This document shows positions 36,463 to 46,659 of a stretch of DNA of 64,000 nucleotides, in pieces. The stretch lies in contig NZ_JALOBS010000001.1 of the NCBI RefSeq assembly GCF_023228165.1, forward strand, positions 124,001-188,000. The letters are read 5' to 3'. The position numbers and the translations under genes were made by a program. The notes beneath the pieces were generated by a model. It did not search any database. It was not told the origin of the DNA and worked only from the letters and a program-made list of their open reading frames with translations. Within the stretch, counting starts at the first letter, position 1. Each line of letters begins with the position of its first letter. This stretch comes from Methylomonas sp. (GTDB taxonomy: Bacteria > Pseudomonadota > Gammaproteobacteria > Methylococcales > Methylomonadaceae).

Positions 36463-37943
36463 TGTTAACGCCCCTTTCTCGTTTCAATCATCGCAACCAG
36501 CCGCTCAAAAATATACAATTTATGAACATCAGTGATTTAAGTCAACTCAACCGACGTCCCGTGCCGGCCTTTCCCGGATGGTGGGCTGCACTGGGGCCGG
36601 GCGTGGTATGGATGGCGCTGGCGCAGGGTAGTGGCGAGCTGATCTGGTGGCCTTACATGGTTGCTAAATATGGTTTGACCTTTATCTGGTTGTTAGCCCC
36701 TGCTTGCTTACTGCAGTACCCGTTGAATCTGGAAATCGGCCGTTATACCTTACTGACCGGCGAAAGTATTTTTCATGGTTTCATTCGCCTGCACCGCGGC
36801 TTCGGGATATTTTTGTGGTTACTGATGAGTGTATCTTTTTTATGGTTTGGTGCCTTTGCTTCGGCGGGCGGTACCGCCATGGCGGAACTTACCCATTGGC
36901 CTGACGGTTGGAGCCAGCGTGGTCAAAGCCTATTCTGGGGCTACGCATCAATCGTGGTGTTCGTAAGTGCTATTTTAGCCAGCGGCGTGGTTTATACCCT
37001 AATCGAGCGTTTCATGAAACTGGTGGCACTGGTAACGGTCGTCGGACTGTTATCAGCCTGCATGCAAACCGAAGTGTTGGCCAGCTTACCCCAGTTTCTG
37101 CGAGGCCTGCTTGGGCCCACCGATGCGATACCTCGGCCTTGGGAGCCGGCTGATGCCAGCAAGCTGCTAACCGCCATCACCTTTGCCGGCCTGGGCGGTT
37201 TCTGGATTTTATTTTATTCCTACTGGTTGCGTGACAAGGGAGCCGGCATGGCGGGCCTGATCGGACGCATTACCGGCTTGGGCGGTTCCGAAGAAGCGGT
37301 TCTCAGCGACGGTTTCTTACCTAGCGACGATAGTCAAAGCGCCAATAACTGGCTGGTTTGGCGGCGATTTTTGAGCACCGACATCCTGGTTGGCATTATC
37401 GGCAATTTGTTCACCACCTTGATGACTTGTCTGTTGGCTTATGCATTATTGTTTCCAAAAGGCTTGCTGCCGCAGGAGTATGAACTGGCCGTGGTACAAA
37501 GCCAATTTTTTGCCGTGAGTTGGGGGGAAATCGGCCGACTGTTATTTTTGGTGATTGCCGCCGCCTTTTTGACCGACACTTGGCTGGCTACCGCCGATGC
37601 CGTCAGCCGTATCCAGGCTGACATTGTCATGACCTTATTCCCCAAAAGCCGCTGCTTGCCCGCCCGAAACTGGTATTACATTTTCCTGGCTCTTCTGACT
37701 GTAATCACTTCATTTACCATGCAACTGGATGCGCCGGGACCTTTAATTTTAACCAGCGCCTTGATCGGCTTTATCGGCACTATTATTTTCCCAGTGGCAC
37801 TTTATCAGCTAAATCATAAACTCTTGCCACCACACTTACCTGCATGGGCGCGTCCCAAGCACCGACCTTGGTTGTTGGGCATCAGTTTTCTAGTCTATTT
37901 AACACTGGCTGTTTTATACCTTAAATCCAGCCTGGGTTATTGA
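36462..37943 (+). CDS. Nramp-related membrane transporter lacking the DPGN motif
   Basis: 493 residues, 11 or so membrane segments. The start GPGVVWMALAQGSGELIWWP aligns with Nramp TM1, where the metal-binding motif is normally DPGN; here it reads GSGE. The later half (WLATADAVSRIQADI) resembles Nramp-family proteins. Altered motifs suggest a different substrate. The start at 36462 is coupled to the DUF1289 stop (TAATG); an internal ATG at 36522 (MNISDLSQL) is an alternative. It overlaps the patatin gene by 4 bases. Confidence 0.75.
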   Translation: MLTPLSRFNHRNQPLKNIQFMNISDLSQLNRRPVPAFPGWWAALGPGVVWMALAQGSGELIWWPYMVAKYGLTFIWLLAPACLLQYPLNLEIGRYTLLTGESIFHGFIRLHRGFGIFLWLLMSVSFLWFGAFASAGGTAMAELTHWPDGWSQRGQSLFWGYASIVVFVSAILASGVVYTLIERFMKLVALVTVVGLLSACMQTEVLASLPQFLRGLLGPTDAIPRPWEPADASKLLTAITFAGLGGFWILFYSYWLRDKGAGMAGLIGRITGLGGSEEAVLSDGFLPSDDSQSANNWLVWRRFLSTDILVGIIGNLFTTLMTCLLAYALLFPKGLLPQEYELAVVQSQFFAVSWGEIGRLLFLVIAAAFLTDTWLATADAVSRIQADIVMTLFPKSRCLPARNWYYIFLALLTVITSFTMQLDAPGPLILTSALIGFIGTIIFPVALYQLNHKLLPPHLPAWARPKHRPWLLGISFLVYLTLAVLYLKSSLGY

Positions 37944-40273
37944 AAATGTTGACCATGCGTGCGACTCCACCTTCTCGCGGTCAATTGATTGAATTAATAG
38001 GGCAAAATATTCTGGTGGCAGGTGCGCGCCCGGATTTATTAGCTACCATTGCGGATTGCCTGCAATTTATAAGCGTGGATCAAAGCACCTTGATTTTCAG
38101 GCAGGGCGAGGAAGCCAACGGCTTATATCTGGTCATGCAAGGCACGGTGCAGATCTTTAGCGAGCATGACAGCCACCGGGTAATCATGTCCCATTCCAGC
38201 AAAGGCCACTTATTCGGTGAGTTTCTGTTGTGCGGCAACAGCATGCGCTCGACTAGCGCATTGGCCCTGACCGGTTGCAATTTGTTATTCTGGCCTATCG
38301 AAACCTTCAGCACTTTGCTGCTTCAACAACCTGAAGATTTCACTCCCATTACCACCCGTTTGGTGCGACGGTTGGGCTGGAATCAGACCATGCTGGCGTT
38401 ACGATTATCTAGTTTGTTTATCGGCCTCAATGAACAGATAGTCCGCGATTTAATCAATCAATTAACCATTAAGCCTATCCCCGCCAATACCTTGTTATTA
38501 AAGCAATACGACCCGGCCGAATATATGTGTATTGTCATTAACGGGCAATTTCAGATCAGCAAAGAAGGCGAAAATCATCAAGCCGAAATTATCAACGTGA
38601 TTGGCCGCGGCGAAACAGTGGGTGAAATGGGCTTGTTATCAGGCAGCAAGCGCACCGCGACAGTGATTGCCCTGCGTGATTCGACAGTGGCTTTCTTGAA
38701 CCGAAATGCTTTCGAGCACCTGCTAAAACAACACCCGTTAGAAATTAACCAAACCTTTGTCCGAAGTCTAATTAATCACCTAGAAAAAAAATCACACGTT
38801 AAAACCAATACCGCCAATACCTTTGCCTTAATTAATTTATCTCCACAACTGGATGCATTCGAGTTTAGTCAGTATTTACTCAACGGCTTACAAAACCATG
38901 GGCTTGCCAGAGTATTGACCAGCGCTATTATCGACCAGGCTTTTATGCGCCAAGGTGCTGCCCAATGCAAATTCAGCAACCAAGATAATGCCAGCCTAGT
39001 GCAGTGGCTTTCCGAACAGGAACTGGTGCATGAATACATCGTTTATTTAGCCGACGCTCAGCTAAATCCATGGACGCGACGCTGTCTGCGTCAAGCCGAC
39101 CATGTGGTTTTTTTGGTTGCCGCCGATGATCCGCCCGAAATCAGGATTCTTGAAACGCAATTGCTGGCAGAATTAAACGATAACTCAGTCAAGAAAACTC
39201 TAGTGCTTCAACACCCGAAAAGCGCGCCAACCCCTATCGGCACATCTCGCTGGTTAAAGCTTAGGCAGTTGGATTCCCACTACCATGTCAGACGAGATCA
39301 ACGAAGTGACTTTGATCGTCTGGCGCGATTTCTGACCGGCAATGCGCTGGGCTTGGTTTTAGGTGGTGGCGCAGCCCGTGGTTTCGCTCATGTCGGCGTG
39401 CTCAAAGCCCTAAAAGAACGCGGCATTTCCGTGGATATAGTGGGTGGAAACAGCATGGGTGCGGTATTGGCCGCCGAATTTGCGCTGCAGTGGCATGAAA
39501 AACGCATGTTGGAGAAAACCCGCCAACTCTGTATACAAGGCGATCGCATGACATTACCGTTAGTCTCACTGTTTTCCGGTAAGACCATGACGACTGCGTT
39601 GGAAAAATTATTCGGCGATATCTACATAGAAGATTTATGGATTCCATTTTTTTGCGTATCCTGCAATATCAGCCGTGCCACACTCATGACCCACCGCCAA
39701 GGCACCCTACTGGCAGCCTTACTCAGCAGTAACGCACCGCCCGGCTTGTTCCCCCCCCAAGTCAGTGATGGCGATCTATTAGTCGATGGTGCGTTATTAA
39801 ACAACCTGCCGGTCGATATAATGCGGGAACTCAATCCAGGCGGGGGCATCATTGCCGTGGATGTTAACGAACGCGAAGACTTACTCAACAACACGGACAG
39901 CCTGGGCGGCATTAGCGGTTGGCAACTATTATGGAACCGCTTAAATCCTTTGGCGCCGCGCATCAACATGCCGGGCATGGTACAAATATTGACTCGCGCC
40001 AGCATGATAGGCGGTTTGGCGCAGCAGAAAAAAATGCGCGAAGGTTTGGCGGACTTATATCTGCGACCGCCAGTCAACAGTTTTCCACTAACCGGCTACC
40101 ACCAGGCTCAAGCTATTTCCGACGCCGGCTATGAATATGCTCGCGAGCAATTGCAAAAATGGCAACCACAGCCAAGCAATAACTCGATACATACATTACG
40201 TCATCTGCAAACCGCGCTTGATCACTTGACTGAGGATGGGCAAGTAACGGCTACTAAACATAGCGCCATGTAA
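37940..40273 (+). CDS. Patatin-like phospholipase with two cyclic-nucleotide-binding domains
   Basis: 777 residues. Two cNMP-binding domains (about 25-135 and 170-275; GHLFGEF and GETVGEMGLLSG) precede a linker and a patatin domain starting at LGLVLGGGAARGFAHVGVLK. The nucleophile Ser lies in VGGNSMG (GxSxG) and the dyad Asp in DGALLNNLP. This is the architecture of neuropathy target esterase-type lysophospholipases. The phosphate ligand is not known. It overlaps the transporter by 4 bases, and its 3' end overlaps the convergent NRPS by 78 bases. Confidence 0.92.
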   Translation: MKMLTMRATPPSRGQLIELIGQNILVAGARPDLLATIADCLQFISVDQSTLIFRQGEEANGLYLVMQGTVQIFSEHDSHRVIMSHSSKGHLFGEFLLCGNSMRSTSALALTGCNLLFWPIETFSTLLLQQPEDFTPITTRLVRRLGWNQTMLALRLSSLFIGLNEQIVRDLINQLTIKPIPANTLLLKQYDPAEYMCIVINGQFQISKEGENHQAEIINVIGRGETVGEMGLLSGSKRTATVIALRDSTVAFLNRNAFEHLLKQHPLEINQTFVRSLINHLEKKSHVKTNTANTFALINLSPQLDAFEFSQYLLNGLQNHGLARVLTSAIIDQAFMRQGAAQCKFSNQDNASLVQWLSEQELVHEYIVYLADAQLNPWTRRCLRQADHVVFLVAADDPPEIRILETQLLAELNDNSVKKTLVLQHPKSAPTPIGTSRWLKLRQLDSHYHVRRDQRSDFDRLARFLTGNALGLVLGGGAARGFAHVGVLKALKERGISVDIVGGNSMGAVLAAEFALQWHEKRMLEKTRQLCIQGDRMTLPLVSLFSGKTMTTALEKLFGDIYIEDLWIPFFCVSCNISRATLMTHRQGTLLAALLSSNAPPGLFPPQVSDGDLLVDGALLNNLPVDIMRELNPGGGIIAVDVNEREDLLNNTDSLGGISGWQLLWNRLNPLAPRINMPGMVQILTRASMIGGLAQQKKMREGLADLYLRPPVNSFPLTGYHQAQAISDAGYEYAREQLQKWQPQPSNNSIHTLRHLQTALDHLTEDGQVTATKHSAM

Positions 40274-43200
40274 ACCCGGCACGTAGTCGATGGTTAACTG
40301 GCTGCCAAACAAACCATCCCATCCGGAAAATAGCCAGCGCTTCGCGCCTCCCATCCGCTTGGACATGACCAACAATGTTCGTCCTGAATAAGGCCTAATC
40401 GAATGCTGACTCAAACCAGTCAGTTGTTGAATAATACCGGTATCGGTCAGCATGGCCCGCAACTTCCGTCCGTTCAGCGATATTTCGTTTAAACCCCATA
40501 GGCCGGACAAGCCTTGCAATGTTTTGAAAAGCCAAGCCGATTTTAATGGCCAGCGCGGATAAATAGTATCCAGTAAAATCAGCTTCATAGGAGGAAAGCC
40601 TTGCTGCTCAAGCTGGCGGGCCGTTTCAAGCGCTGTCACGCCACCAATTGAAAAACCGCCCAAATAAAATAATTGCGGCGCATTTACCCTGATTACCTGT
40701 GCATAATGACTAGCGATGGTTTCTATACTGACCAACTCTGCGGCTAGAGAGGGCGGATAAAGAACATGTAACGTGCAATGTTCTGACAAGACATCGGCCA
40801 AGGCTTGAAAACGCATTTGGTCCCCATATCCCGACGCCGCCAAGTAAAAGTTAACCTGCGGTTTTTTAGTACTGAGTGTCGCGCAACAAGGCGGCTTATG
40901 CACGGCAACTTGGTTTAATTGCTCAACTTGCTCCGCGACCGTTGGGTAAGCCATTAAAAATGCTATCGATTGCCGAAAACCGGTCATTTTTTCGATAGCG
41001 GCGATTAAACCGATGGCGGTGATTGAATCGGTATCCTGCTCGAAAAAATTGTCTTCCACCCCTAAACTTGGATTTTTCAGCGTTTCCCGCCAAATGGCCA
41101 GCAATTGCGATTCCAGTTCGGATATCGGCCCGCGTTGAGAGTCGCAACGCGTTACCTGTTCCAGTTTTGGCAAACGGTCATAGGCAACCTTGCCGTTGCT
41201 AGTGACCGGCAAGCTGTTCAGCACGCTGATTCTCCGAGGTTGCATATAGTCCGGCGCGCGTCCCCGCAGGAAAGTGGATAATTCAGCCCGCAAACTGTCT
41301 GGCTGATTCGTTATAGCTGCAACGTATGCGACCAAGCGTTTCTGGCCGTGTATCTCCACCGCAACCACCGCGGCACCCGCTACGATGGGGTGCTGTAACA
41401 ACAGACACTCAATTTCGGCCGGCCCGCTTCTGTATCCACTTATTTTTACCTGCCGATCCAGGCGCTCGGCAAAATATAATTGCCCATCGGTACCAATATA
41501 ACCTTGGTCACCGGTTCTATATAAGTATTCATTTGCCCCTTCACCGTAAGCGTCGTCCACAAAAACCTGCCGGCTTACCTCCTCTTGCCTTAAATAGCCT
41601 TTGCCCACGCCGGCACCACCGATGACGATTTCGCCGGGCACTGCCAACGGCAATAGTTTCAGCTGTCTATCGACGATCAAAATGCGGGTATCGTCCAACG
41701 GTTGTCCGATGGGCAACACTGCCGGGTCGTTAATGCTGCAAGGCCAGGCAGTGGCTAAAATCGTAGTTTCCGTAGGCCCGTACACATTAAACAATTGCGC
41801 CCCGGTGCGCGCGATAAAAGCCTTTGCCAGACCGGGCGGTAGCGTTTCACCGCCGCAACAGGCCACTCTTAGCGGGATATCGCCAGATGCGGGCAAACCT
41901 TGCATGAGCAATCGCAAACTACTTGGCACCAATGCAAGTGCGTTAATTTTTTCAGACAACACGAAATCGGCCAACTCATCCGCCATTAATCGCTGATGGG
42001 GCGCCAAAACCAGTTCCGCTCCTTGAGTTAAAGCCAAACCCATTTCGATTAAAGACGGGTCGAAATGGGTTTGAATAGTCTGCCCTACTCTTTCGTGGTT
42101 TTGAATCGCAAAGGCATTTTGTAGCCAGCGTAATCGCAGAGAGAGTGCGCGATGATGGATTTTGACACCCTTGGGCTGTCCGGTGCTGCCGGATGTATAA
42201 ATCACATATGCCGATTCTTCCGCTTCAGGTTCAACCCATACCAATTTGCCGGGCAACTTTGCAGTATCAAGCTGATCAACGAATATACAACTTCGATGCA
42301 TTTTGCTAACCCGCACTTCAGAGCAAACGGTCAATACGACCGCAGTGCCGCTTTGTTGCAAAATCGCTTCAATACGATCATGGGGGCTATCAACGTCGAT
42401 GGGCAAATAAACCGCGCGGATTTTTAAAATTGCCAGAAAACTCACCATAGCCTCAATGCAACGCGGCATGCAGACTGCGACCAGGGCACCGGTCGATAAT
42501 CGCAATTGTTGTAACTGTCTGCCCAGTTGATCGCTGAGCCTATCCAGCATCCGATATGTGACACTTCGCCCTTGCTGACTGACAGCAATGGCTTCGGGCG
42601 TTTTGTCGACCCAAGCCGAAAACTGACTGATAACACTGATGAAATGGGACGAGCGGGTTGGTGAGTTGAAACGTTGAAAGATAAACTGTTTTTCTGCCGC
42701 CGGTATCAAATCAAGGTCTCTTAAAAGCAAAGCGGACGAATCCATAAACTGCTGCAAAATCCATTGAAATCGTTGCGCTAAAAGCTCAAGTTCAACTTTA
42801 TTGAAACAGGTTTCCGCGCCCTCAAAAATCACTTCGATATCGTCTGCCGCATTAAACTCGCAGACAGTCACTGCCAGCGGATAAAGTGCAAAACCGCTAA
42901 ATAATTGCCGGGCATGCACAGTGGCTTCCCCAAAACGCACCGCATACTCTTGTTTTTCGAAAGACAGCACCAAATCGAACAAACTCTCACGATGATTTTT
43001 CAACAATTGCAGGCGTTGGTGCAAAGCGCTCAAAGGATAGCGCTGATGTTTATGGACCCGCCGTACCGCTAACGATATCCGCCTTAAAAACTCTTGCGCC
43101 GTTATCTCTGTATCGATATCAATCACCAAGGGAGACAAACTGGCGAACATACCCACCACTTTTTTAAACCGGGCTCCACTGCGATTCAAAGCAGGCAAAC

Positions 43201-44047
43201 CGACAGTGATGCGATGCTGTTGGTGGGCACGGGCAAAATACGCACTCAGTGCGCTCAGCAAAACGTGATAGATGCTGGAATGTTGTTCGCCGGCCCATTC
43301 TTGTAGCCGATCATAAAATAACCGGTTCAAACTAAACCGATGCAGATTGGCCCGAGTCTCTTGTAAGCGGCTATTTCCGGCATATTTCCGCCGTATCAGG
43401 GATTCCGGCAATGCCGGCAATGCATGTTGCCAAAATACGGCATCATTAGTAAATGTCTTTGAATTCAAATACCGGTCTTCTTGCGCTACATAATCTAAAT
43501 AGTCGCTGGTTTCCGGTAGCGGCGGCACGCCCCCCTTTAGCAGGGCGTTATACAATTCGGCCAGCCTATCGATGACAATTTTAGTTGACCAGCCATCGGC
43601 AATCAGATGATGGTATTTTGTTAACAGCGCGTATTGGCGATTACTGATTTTAAGCAAAGCAAATTGCCAATAAATACTGCTTTCCCCGATTGGAAAAGCT
43701 TGCTTAAACCGATCGTTCAACCATTCGGCAACCAAGCTTTCCGGGTTAGCCTTATGTGAGAAATCAATAAACGGTAACTCAACCGGCAAATGCGGACGAA
43801 TGGTCTGCAATACCTGATCGCCGCTTTGGATGACGCTAATTCTCAATGCGGCATTTTGCGCGACCAATAGCTCTAAAGCCTGTTTCAGCAAAGCATAATT
43901 TAGCTCGCCATATATAGCCAAGCGTCCGCCAATGTTATACACGGGACTGCTTGAACGGGCGAGTTGGTCATACCAGATGGCCAGCTGATTGTCGGCTAAA
44001 GCTGATACAAGAACGCAATCAATGCAATCTGAGGAAGGTACAGTCAT
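40196..44047 (-). CDS. Single-module non-ribosomal peptide synthetase (C-A-T-TE)
   Basis: 1283 residues. Condensation domain: HHLIADGWS with H146, H147 and the DG pair intact. Adenylation domain about 470-965: YTSGSTGQPKG, NVYGPTETT, YRTGD, and the C-terminal hinge motif reading QVKISGYRSGPAEIE where VKIRGxRIELGEIE is usual; the lysine of SNGKVAYD is present. Carrier protein: DTDSITAIGL (Ser kept, LGG replaced by QDT). Thioesterase: YLGGFSIGGVTAL, Asp in LLDTIYP and His in GLHGAM. A lone C domain first means it may extend an acyl or aminoacyl starter from elsewhere. No phosphopantetheinyl transferase is in the window. Product unknown. Confidence 0.92.
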   Translation of the reverse strand: MTVPSSDCIDCVLVSALADNQLAIWYDQLARSSSPVYNIGGRLAIYGELNYALLKQALELLVAQNAALRISVIQSGDQVLQTIRPHLPVELPFIDFSHKANPESLVAEWLNDRFKQAFPIGESSIYWQFALLKISNRQYALLTKYHHLIADGWSTKIVIDRLAELYNALLKGGVPPLPETSDYLDYVAQEDRYLNSKTFTNDAVFWQHALPALPESLIRRKYAGNSRLQETRANLHRFSLNRLFYDRLQEWAGEQHSSIYHVLLSALSAYFARAHQQHRITVGLPALNRSGARFKKVVGMFASLSPLVIDIDTEITAQEFLRRISLAVRRVHKHQRYPLSALHQRLQLLKNHRESLFDLVLSFEKQEYAVRFGEATVHARQLFSGFALYPLAVTVCEFNAADDIEVIFEGAETCFNKVELELLAQRFQWILQQFMDSSALLLRDLDLIPAAEKQFIFQRFNSPTRSSHFISVISQFSAWVDKTPEAIAVSQQGRSVTYRMLDRLSDQLGRQLQQLRLSTGALVAVCMPRCIEAMVSFLAILKIRAVYLPIDVDSPHDRIEAILQQSGTAVVLTVCSEVRVSKMHRSCIFVDQLDTAKLPGKLVWVEPEAEESAYVIYTSGSTGQPKGVKIHHRALSLRLRWLQNAFAIQNHERVGQTIQTHFDPSLIEMGLALTQGAELVLAPHQRLMADELADFVLSEKINALALVPSSLRLLMQGLPASGDIPLRVACCGGETLPPGLAKAFIARTGAQLFNVYGPTETTILATAWPCSINDPAVLPIGQPLDDTRILIVDRQLKLLPLAVPGEIVIGGAGVGKGYLRQEEVSRQVFVDDAYGEGANEYLYRTGDQGYIGTDGQLYFAERLDRQVKISGYRSGPAEIECLLLQHPIVAGAAVVAVEIHGQKRLVAYVAAITNQPDSLRAELSTFLRGRAPDYMQPRRISVLNSLPVTSNGKVAYDRLPKLEQVTRCDSQRGPISELESQLLAIWRETLKNPSLGVEDNFFEQDTDSITAIGLIAAIEKMTGFRQSIAFLMAYPTVAEQVEQLNQVAVHKPPCCATLSTKKPQVNFYLAASGYGDQMRFQALADVLSEHCTLHVLYPPSLAAELVSIETIASHYAQVIRVNAPQLFYLGGFSIGGVTALETARQLEQQGFPPMKLILLDTIYPRWPLKSAWLFKTLQGLSGLWGLNEISLNGRKLRAMLTDTGIIQQLTGLSQHSIRPYSGRTLLVMSKRMGGAKRWLFSGWDGLFGSQLTIDYVPGLHGAMFSSRYLPILSQVIKRGLQMT

Positions 44048-44113
44048 AACAGCTCATCAAAATAACTCAATGTTTTTAGACTATTTTAAGCTGTTATGCC
44101 AGTTCTCTGTTGT

Positions 44114-45031
44114 TTAAATACCTTGTGACTGGCTGTGAGTCTTTAATTGCGCTTGTTCCAAAAGCTTATCGATGAAATACCGGCAATAGGATGGCAGATA
44201 CAATTGCTTCAAATAGGCGATTTTAGTCACCGATGTCTGTATTAACCGACTTAAATCCAGCGCCACCAAATCATTGTCCTTAATGGGTTCATATGACGTT
44301 TCCGCGATAATGCCGACCCCCAAGCCTAACCTGACATAGGTTTTGATAACATCCGAATCCGCTGCCGCCAGAATAATATCCGGCTGCAACTCGGCATCGT
44401 TAAAGGCTTTTTCAATCGCCGAGCGCCCTGTAAAGCCTGGACTATAGGTCAGAATCGGCTCCGTGGCCAATCGCCGCAAGGTCAACTCGCCGCTTGTCAA
44501 CGGATGGTTTTTAGGCACGATGGCAACATGGTGCCATTGATAGCAAGGCCTTAGAATCAATCTATCGTCATCGGCCAGTTTTTCAGTGCAAATGGCAATG
44601 TCCGCCTGATGCTGATGCAGCAAATCGATCAAATTATCCGGCGAGGATTGCACCATATAGATTTTAATGCCCGGATACTGTTGGCGAAATTTTTGTACCG
44701 GCACCGGTAACAGATATTTGGCCTGAGTATGTGTCGTGGCGATATGCAGGGTACCGTTACGATTTGCCCGAAAGTCGTCCGCCATGCTTTGAATATTCTT
44801 CTTGGCCTGATGTATCTGCTCCACTTCCCGCATGATACGCTCCCCAAGCGGTGTCAACCCCAGCAAACGTTTGCCATGCCGCTCGAATACCGGAGATCCC
44901 AACTCCGCTTCCAATAACTGCAATTGACGACTGACGGCCGATTGCACCACGTGCATTTTTTCTGCCGATTTACTCAGGTTAAAGTCTGTCTCTTGCAAAA
45001 TACGCAATAATTCGAGCTGATTAAGATTCAT
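44114..45031 (-). CDS. LysR-family regulator, CysB/Cbl-like
   Basis: 305 residues. N-terminal winged helix (NLNQLELLRILQETDFNLSKSAE, AVSRQLQLLEAELG) and an effector domain with HIATTHTQAKYLLP, the CysB/Cbl landmark. CysB responds to sulfur sources via acetylserine; whether this member does is unclear. It lies 66 bases upstream of the NRPS gene on the same strand and could regulate it. An AGGAGG lies 12 bases before the start. Confidence 0.88.
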   Translation of the reverse strand: MNLNQLELLRILQETDFNLSKSAEKMHVVQSAVSRQLQLLEAELGSPVFERHGKRLLGLTPLGERIMREVEQIHQAKKNIQSMADDFRANRNGTLHIATTHTQAKYLLPVPVQKFRQQYPGIKIYMVQSSPDNLIDLLHQHQADIAICTEKLADDDRLILRPCYQWHHVAIVPKNHPLTSGELTLRRLATEPILTYSPGFTGRSAIEKAFNDAELQPDIILAAADSDVIKTYVRLGLGVGIIAETSYEPIKDNDLVALDLSRLIQTSVTKIAYLKQLYLPSYCRYFIDKLLEQAQLKTHSQSQGI

Positions 45032-45337
45032 CGCGTGTATTAACCTCCTGGTAATACTGTAGTTCCATTAACAAAACATCTACTAGGCAATCCGATAATT
45101 TCAAGGGCAGTGGATATTAACTCACGGCAGATAGCGCGGTGGATTATCCTCATATACTGCAAAATACAGAAGGGTCTGTCGGGAATCAAGTTTCACCATC
45201 GGTAATAAATCCCCAGCAATACTGTTTCAAGCAACCACTATAGCTGTCAGACCCATTCAAGGGTAGCGGCTCAGTAGCCGAGGCGCGCGCGATACCGGAT
45301 ATCGAATTATGCATATTCAATTAAACCGAGAAAACCC
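45032..45337. other. 306-base intergenic region between alanine dehydrogenase and LysR regulator
   Basis: No gene seen. One small hairpin (CGGCT at 45267-45271, AGCCG at 45276-45280, four-base loop) lies about 60 bases past the ald stop, but without a T tract, so it is a weak terminator candidate. The LysR promoter must lie between there and 45031. No known riboswitch fold was recognised. Confidence 0.5.
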
Positions 45338-46456
45338 TCATATACCCGCCAATACTTCAGCATAGGGCTTATATTGATCCGCCAAAGATAACGCTTCCGC
45401 CGCGGGTTGACAGCAAATAAAACCTTGATGGGTATTTAAGGCTTTGGCGAAACCCGGTTCTCGAGACAAGGCTGCCAATCCCTGCTCAGCCAACTTCAAC
45501 ACATAGGGAAAGGTTGCGTCGGTTAGCGCCATGGTGGCGGTGCGGGGAAAAGCACCAGGCATATTACTGACACAGTAATGTATGACGCCGTGTTTTTCAT
45601 AAACCGGTGCAAGATGAGTAGTCGCATGGGCTGTTTCGATACAACCGCCCTGATCGATACTGACGTCTACGATGACCGAACCAGGTTGCATGGTTTGCAC
45701 CATTTTCTCGGTGACCACGTGGGCCGCGCGCGCACCGTGTATCAATACCGCCCCTACCAACAAATCCGCATTTTCAACATATTCGGCAATAGTCACGGGA
45801 TCGGAAATGATAAAACCAATTTCCGGGGATATCTCGCGTTGCAACCGAGCCGCATTTTCAGGAAATAAACCCGCTACCGTCACATTGGCGCCTAAACCGA
45901 CTGCCGTGCGCGCCGCATGACTGCCGACTACACCGTCACCGATGATCAAGACATTGCCGTGGCGTTTACCCAATACCGAACCCAACATCACGCCTTTGCC
46001 GCCATTGCAGCGGGCGAGATAATGACAACCCATCTGTACAGCCATATTACCGGCCACTGCACTCATGGGCGCCAATAAGGGTAATCGGCCTTGCTGGTCT
46101 TCCAGCGTCTCGTAGGCCACTGCGGTAGTTTTTCCACTCAATAAAGACTCGGTAAGCGCTTTAGGCACACCCGCCAAATGAAAATAAGTAAATACGATTT
46201 GCTGTTTTAGGTACTGATACTCGGCCGCAATCGGTTCCTTCACCTTTATGACCAATTCCTGATTCCAAGCCTGCTCAACGCTGACTATGTCCGCACCGGC
46301 CCGTTGATAATCCTGATCGCTAAACCCGGATCCCAGTCCCGCCGACGTTTCTACTGAAACATCATGCCCTAGGGCAACCAAAGCCGCGACACCCTCCGGT
46401 GTTAAGCCTACCCGGTATTCCTCGCTCTTGATCTCTTTTATCAGACCTACTTTCAT
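45338..46456 (-). CDS. ald: Alanine dehydrogenase
   Basis: 372 residues. Converts L-alanine and NAD to pyruvate, ammonia and NADH. N-terminal MKVGLIKEIKSEEYRVGLTPEGV carries the substrate-binding Arg, with VKVKEPI and FTYFHLA; the NAD domain has VLIIGDGVVGSHAARTAVGLGA. SIDQGGCIET and YCVSNMPGAFPRTAT are diagnostic. AGGAG lies about 11 bases before the start. In methanotrophs this enzyme is linked to ammonia assimilation, and it may feed alanine to the neighbouring NRPS, but that is only suggestive. Confidence 0.95.
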   Translation of the reverse strand: MKVGLIKEIKSEEYRVGLTPEGVAALVALGHDVSVETSAGLGSGFSDQDYQRAGADIVSVEQAWNQELVIKVKEPIAAEYQYLKQQIVFTYFHLAGVPKALTESLLSGKTTAVAYETLEDQQGRLPLLAPMSAVAGNMAVQMGCHYLARCNGGKGVMLGSVLGKRHGNVLIIGDGVVGSHAARTAVGLGANVTVAGLFPENAARLQREISPEIGFIISDPVTIAEYVENADLLVGAVLIHGARAAHVVTEKMVQTMQPGSVIVDVSIDQGGCIETAHATTHLAPVYEKHGVIHYCVSNMPGAFPRTATMALTDATFPYVLKLAEQGLAALSREPGFAKALNTHQGFICCQPAAEALSLADQYKPYAEVLAGI

Positions 46457-46659
46457 GAAATGACACTCCTAATTGAGTCAGTATGCAGCTCAAGCTGTTG
46501 CGGCAGTATTGCCAAGCCATTTAGGGCTGTCAATTACCTTATAAAGAAACAGATTAATTCATCCTGGTTTATAAGTTGCTCTGGTTACGTGTATTATCCA
46601 AGTTTAACGACAGCTCTTGCCGCATTGCCTCTAACTCAGTATCTTTAAAAGCTATCACC

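Noticed and set aside
45032..45337. Riboswitch upstream of the LysR gene
   Set aside because: No fold or conserved element could be recognised; only one short hairpin.
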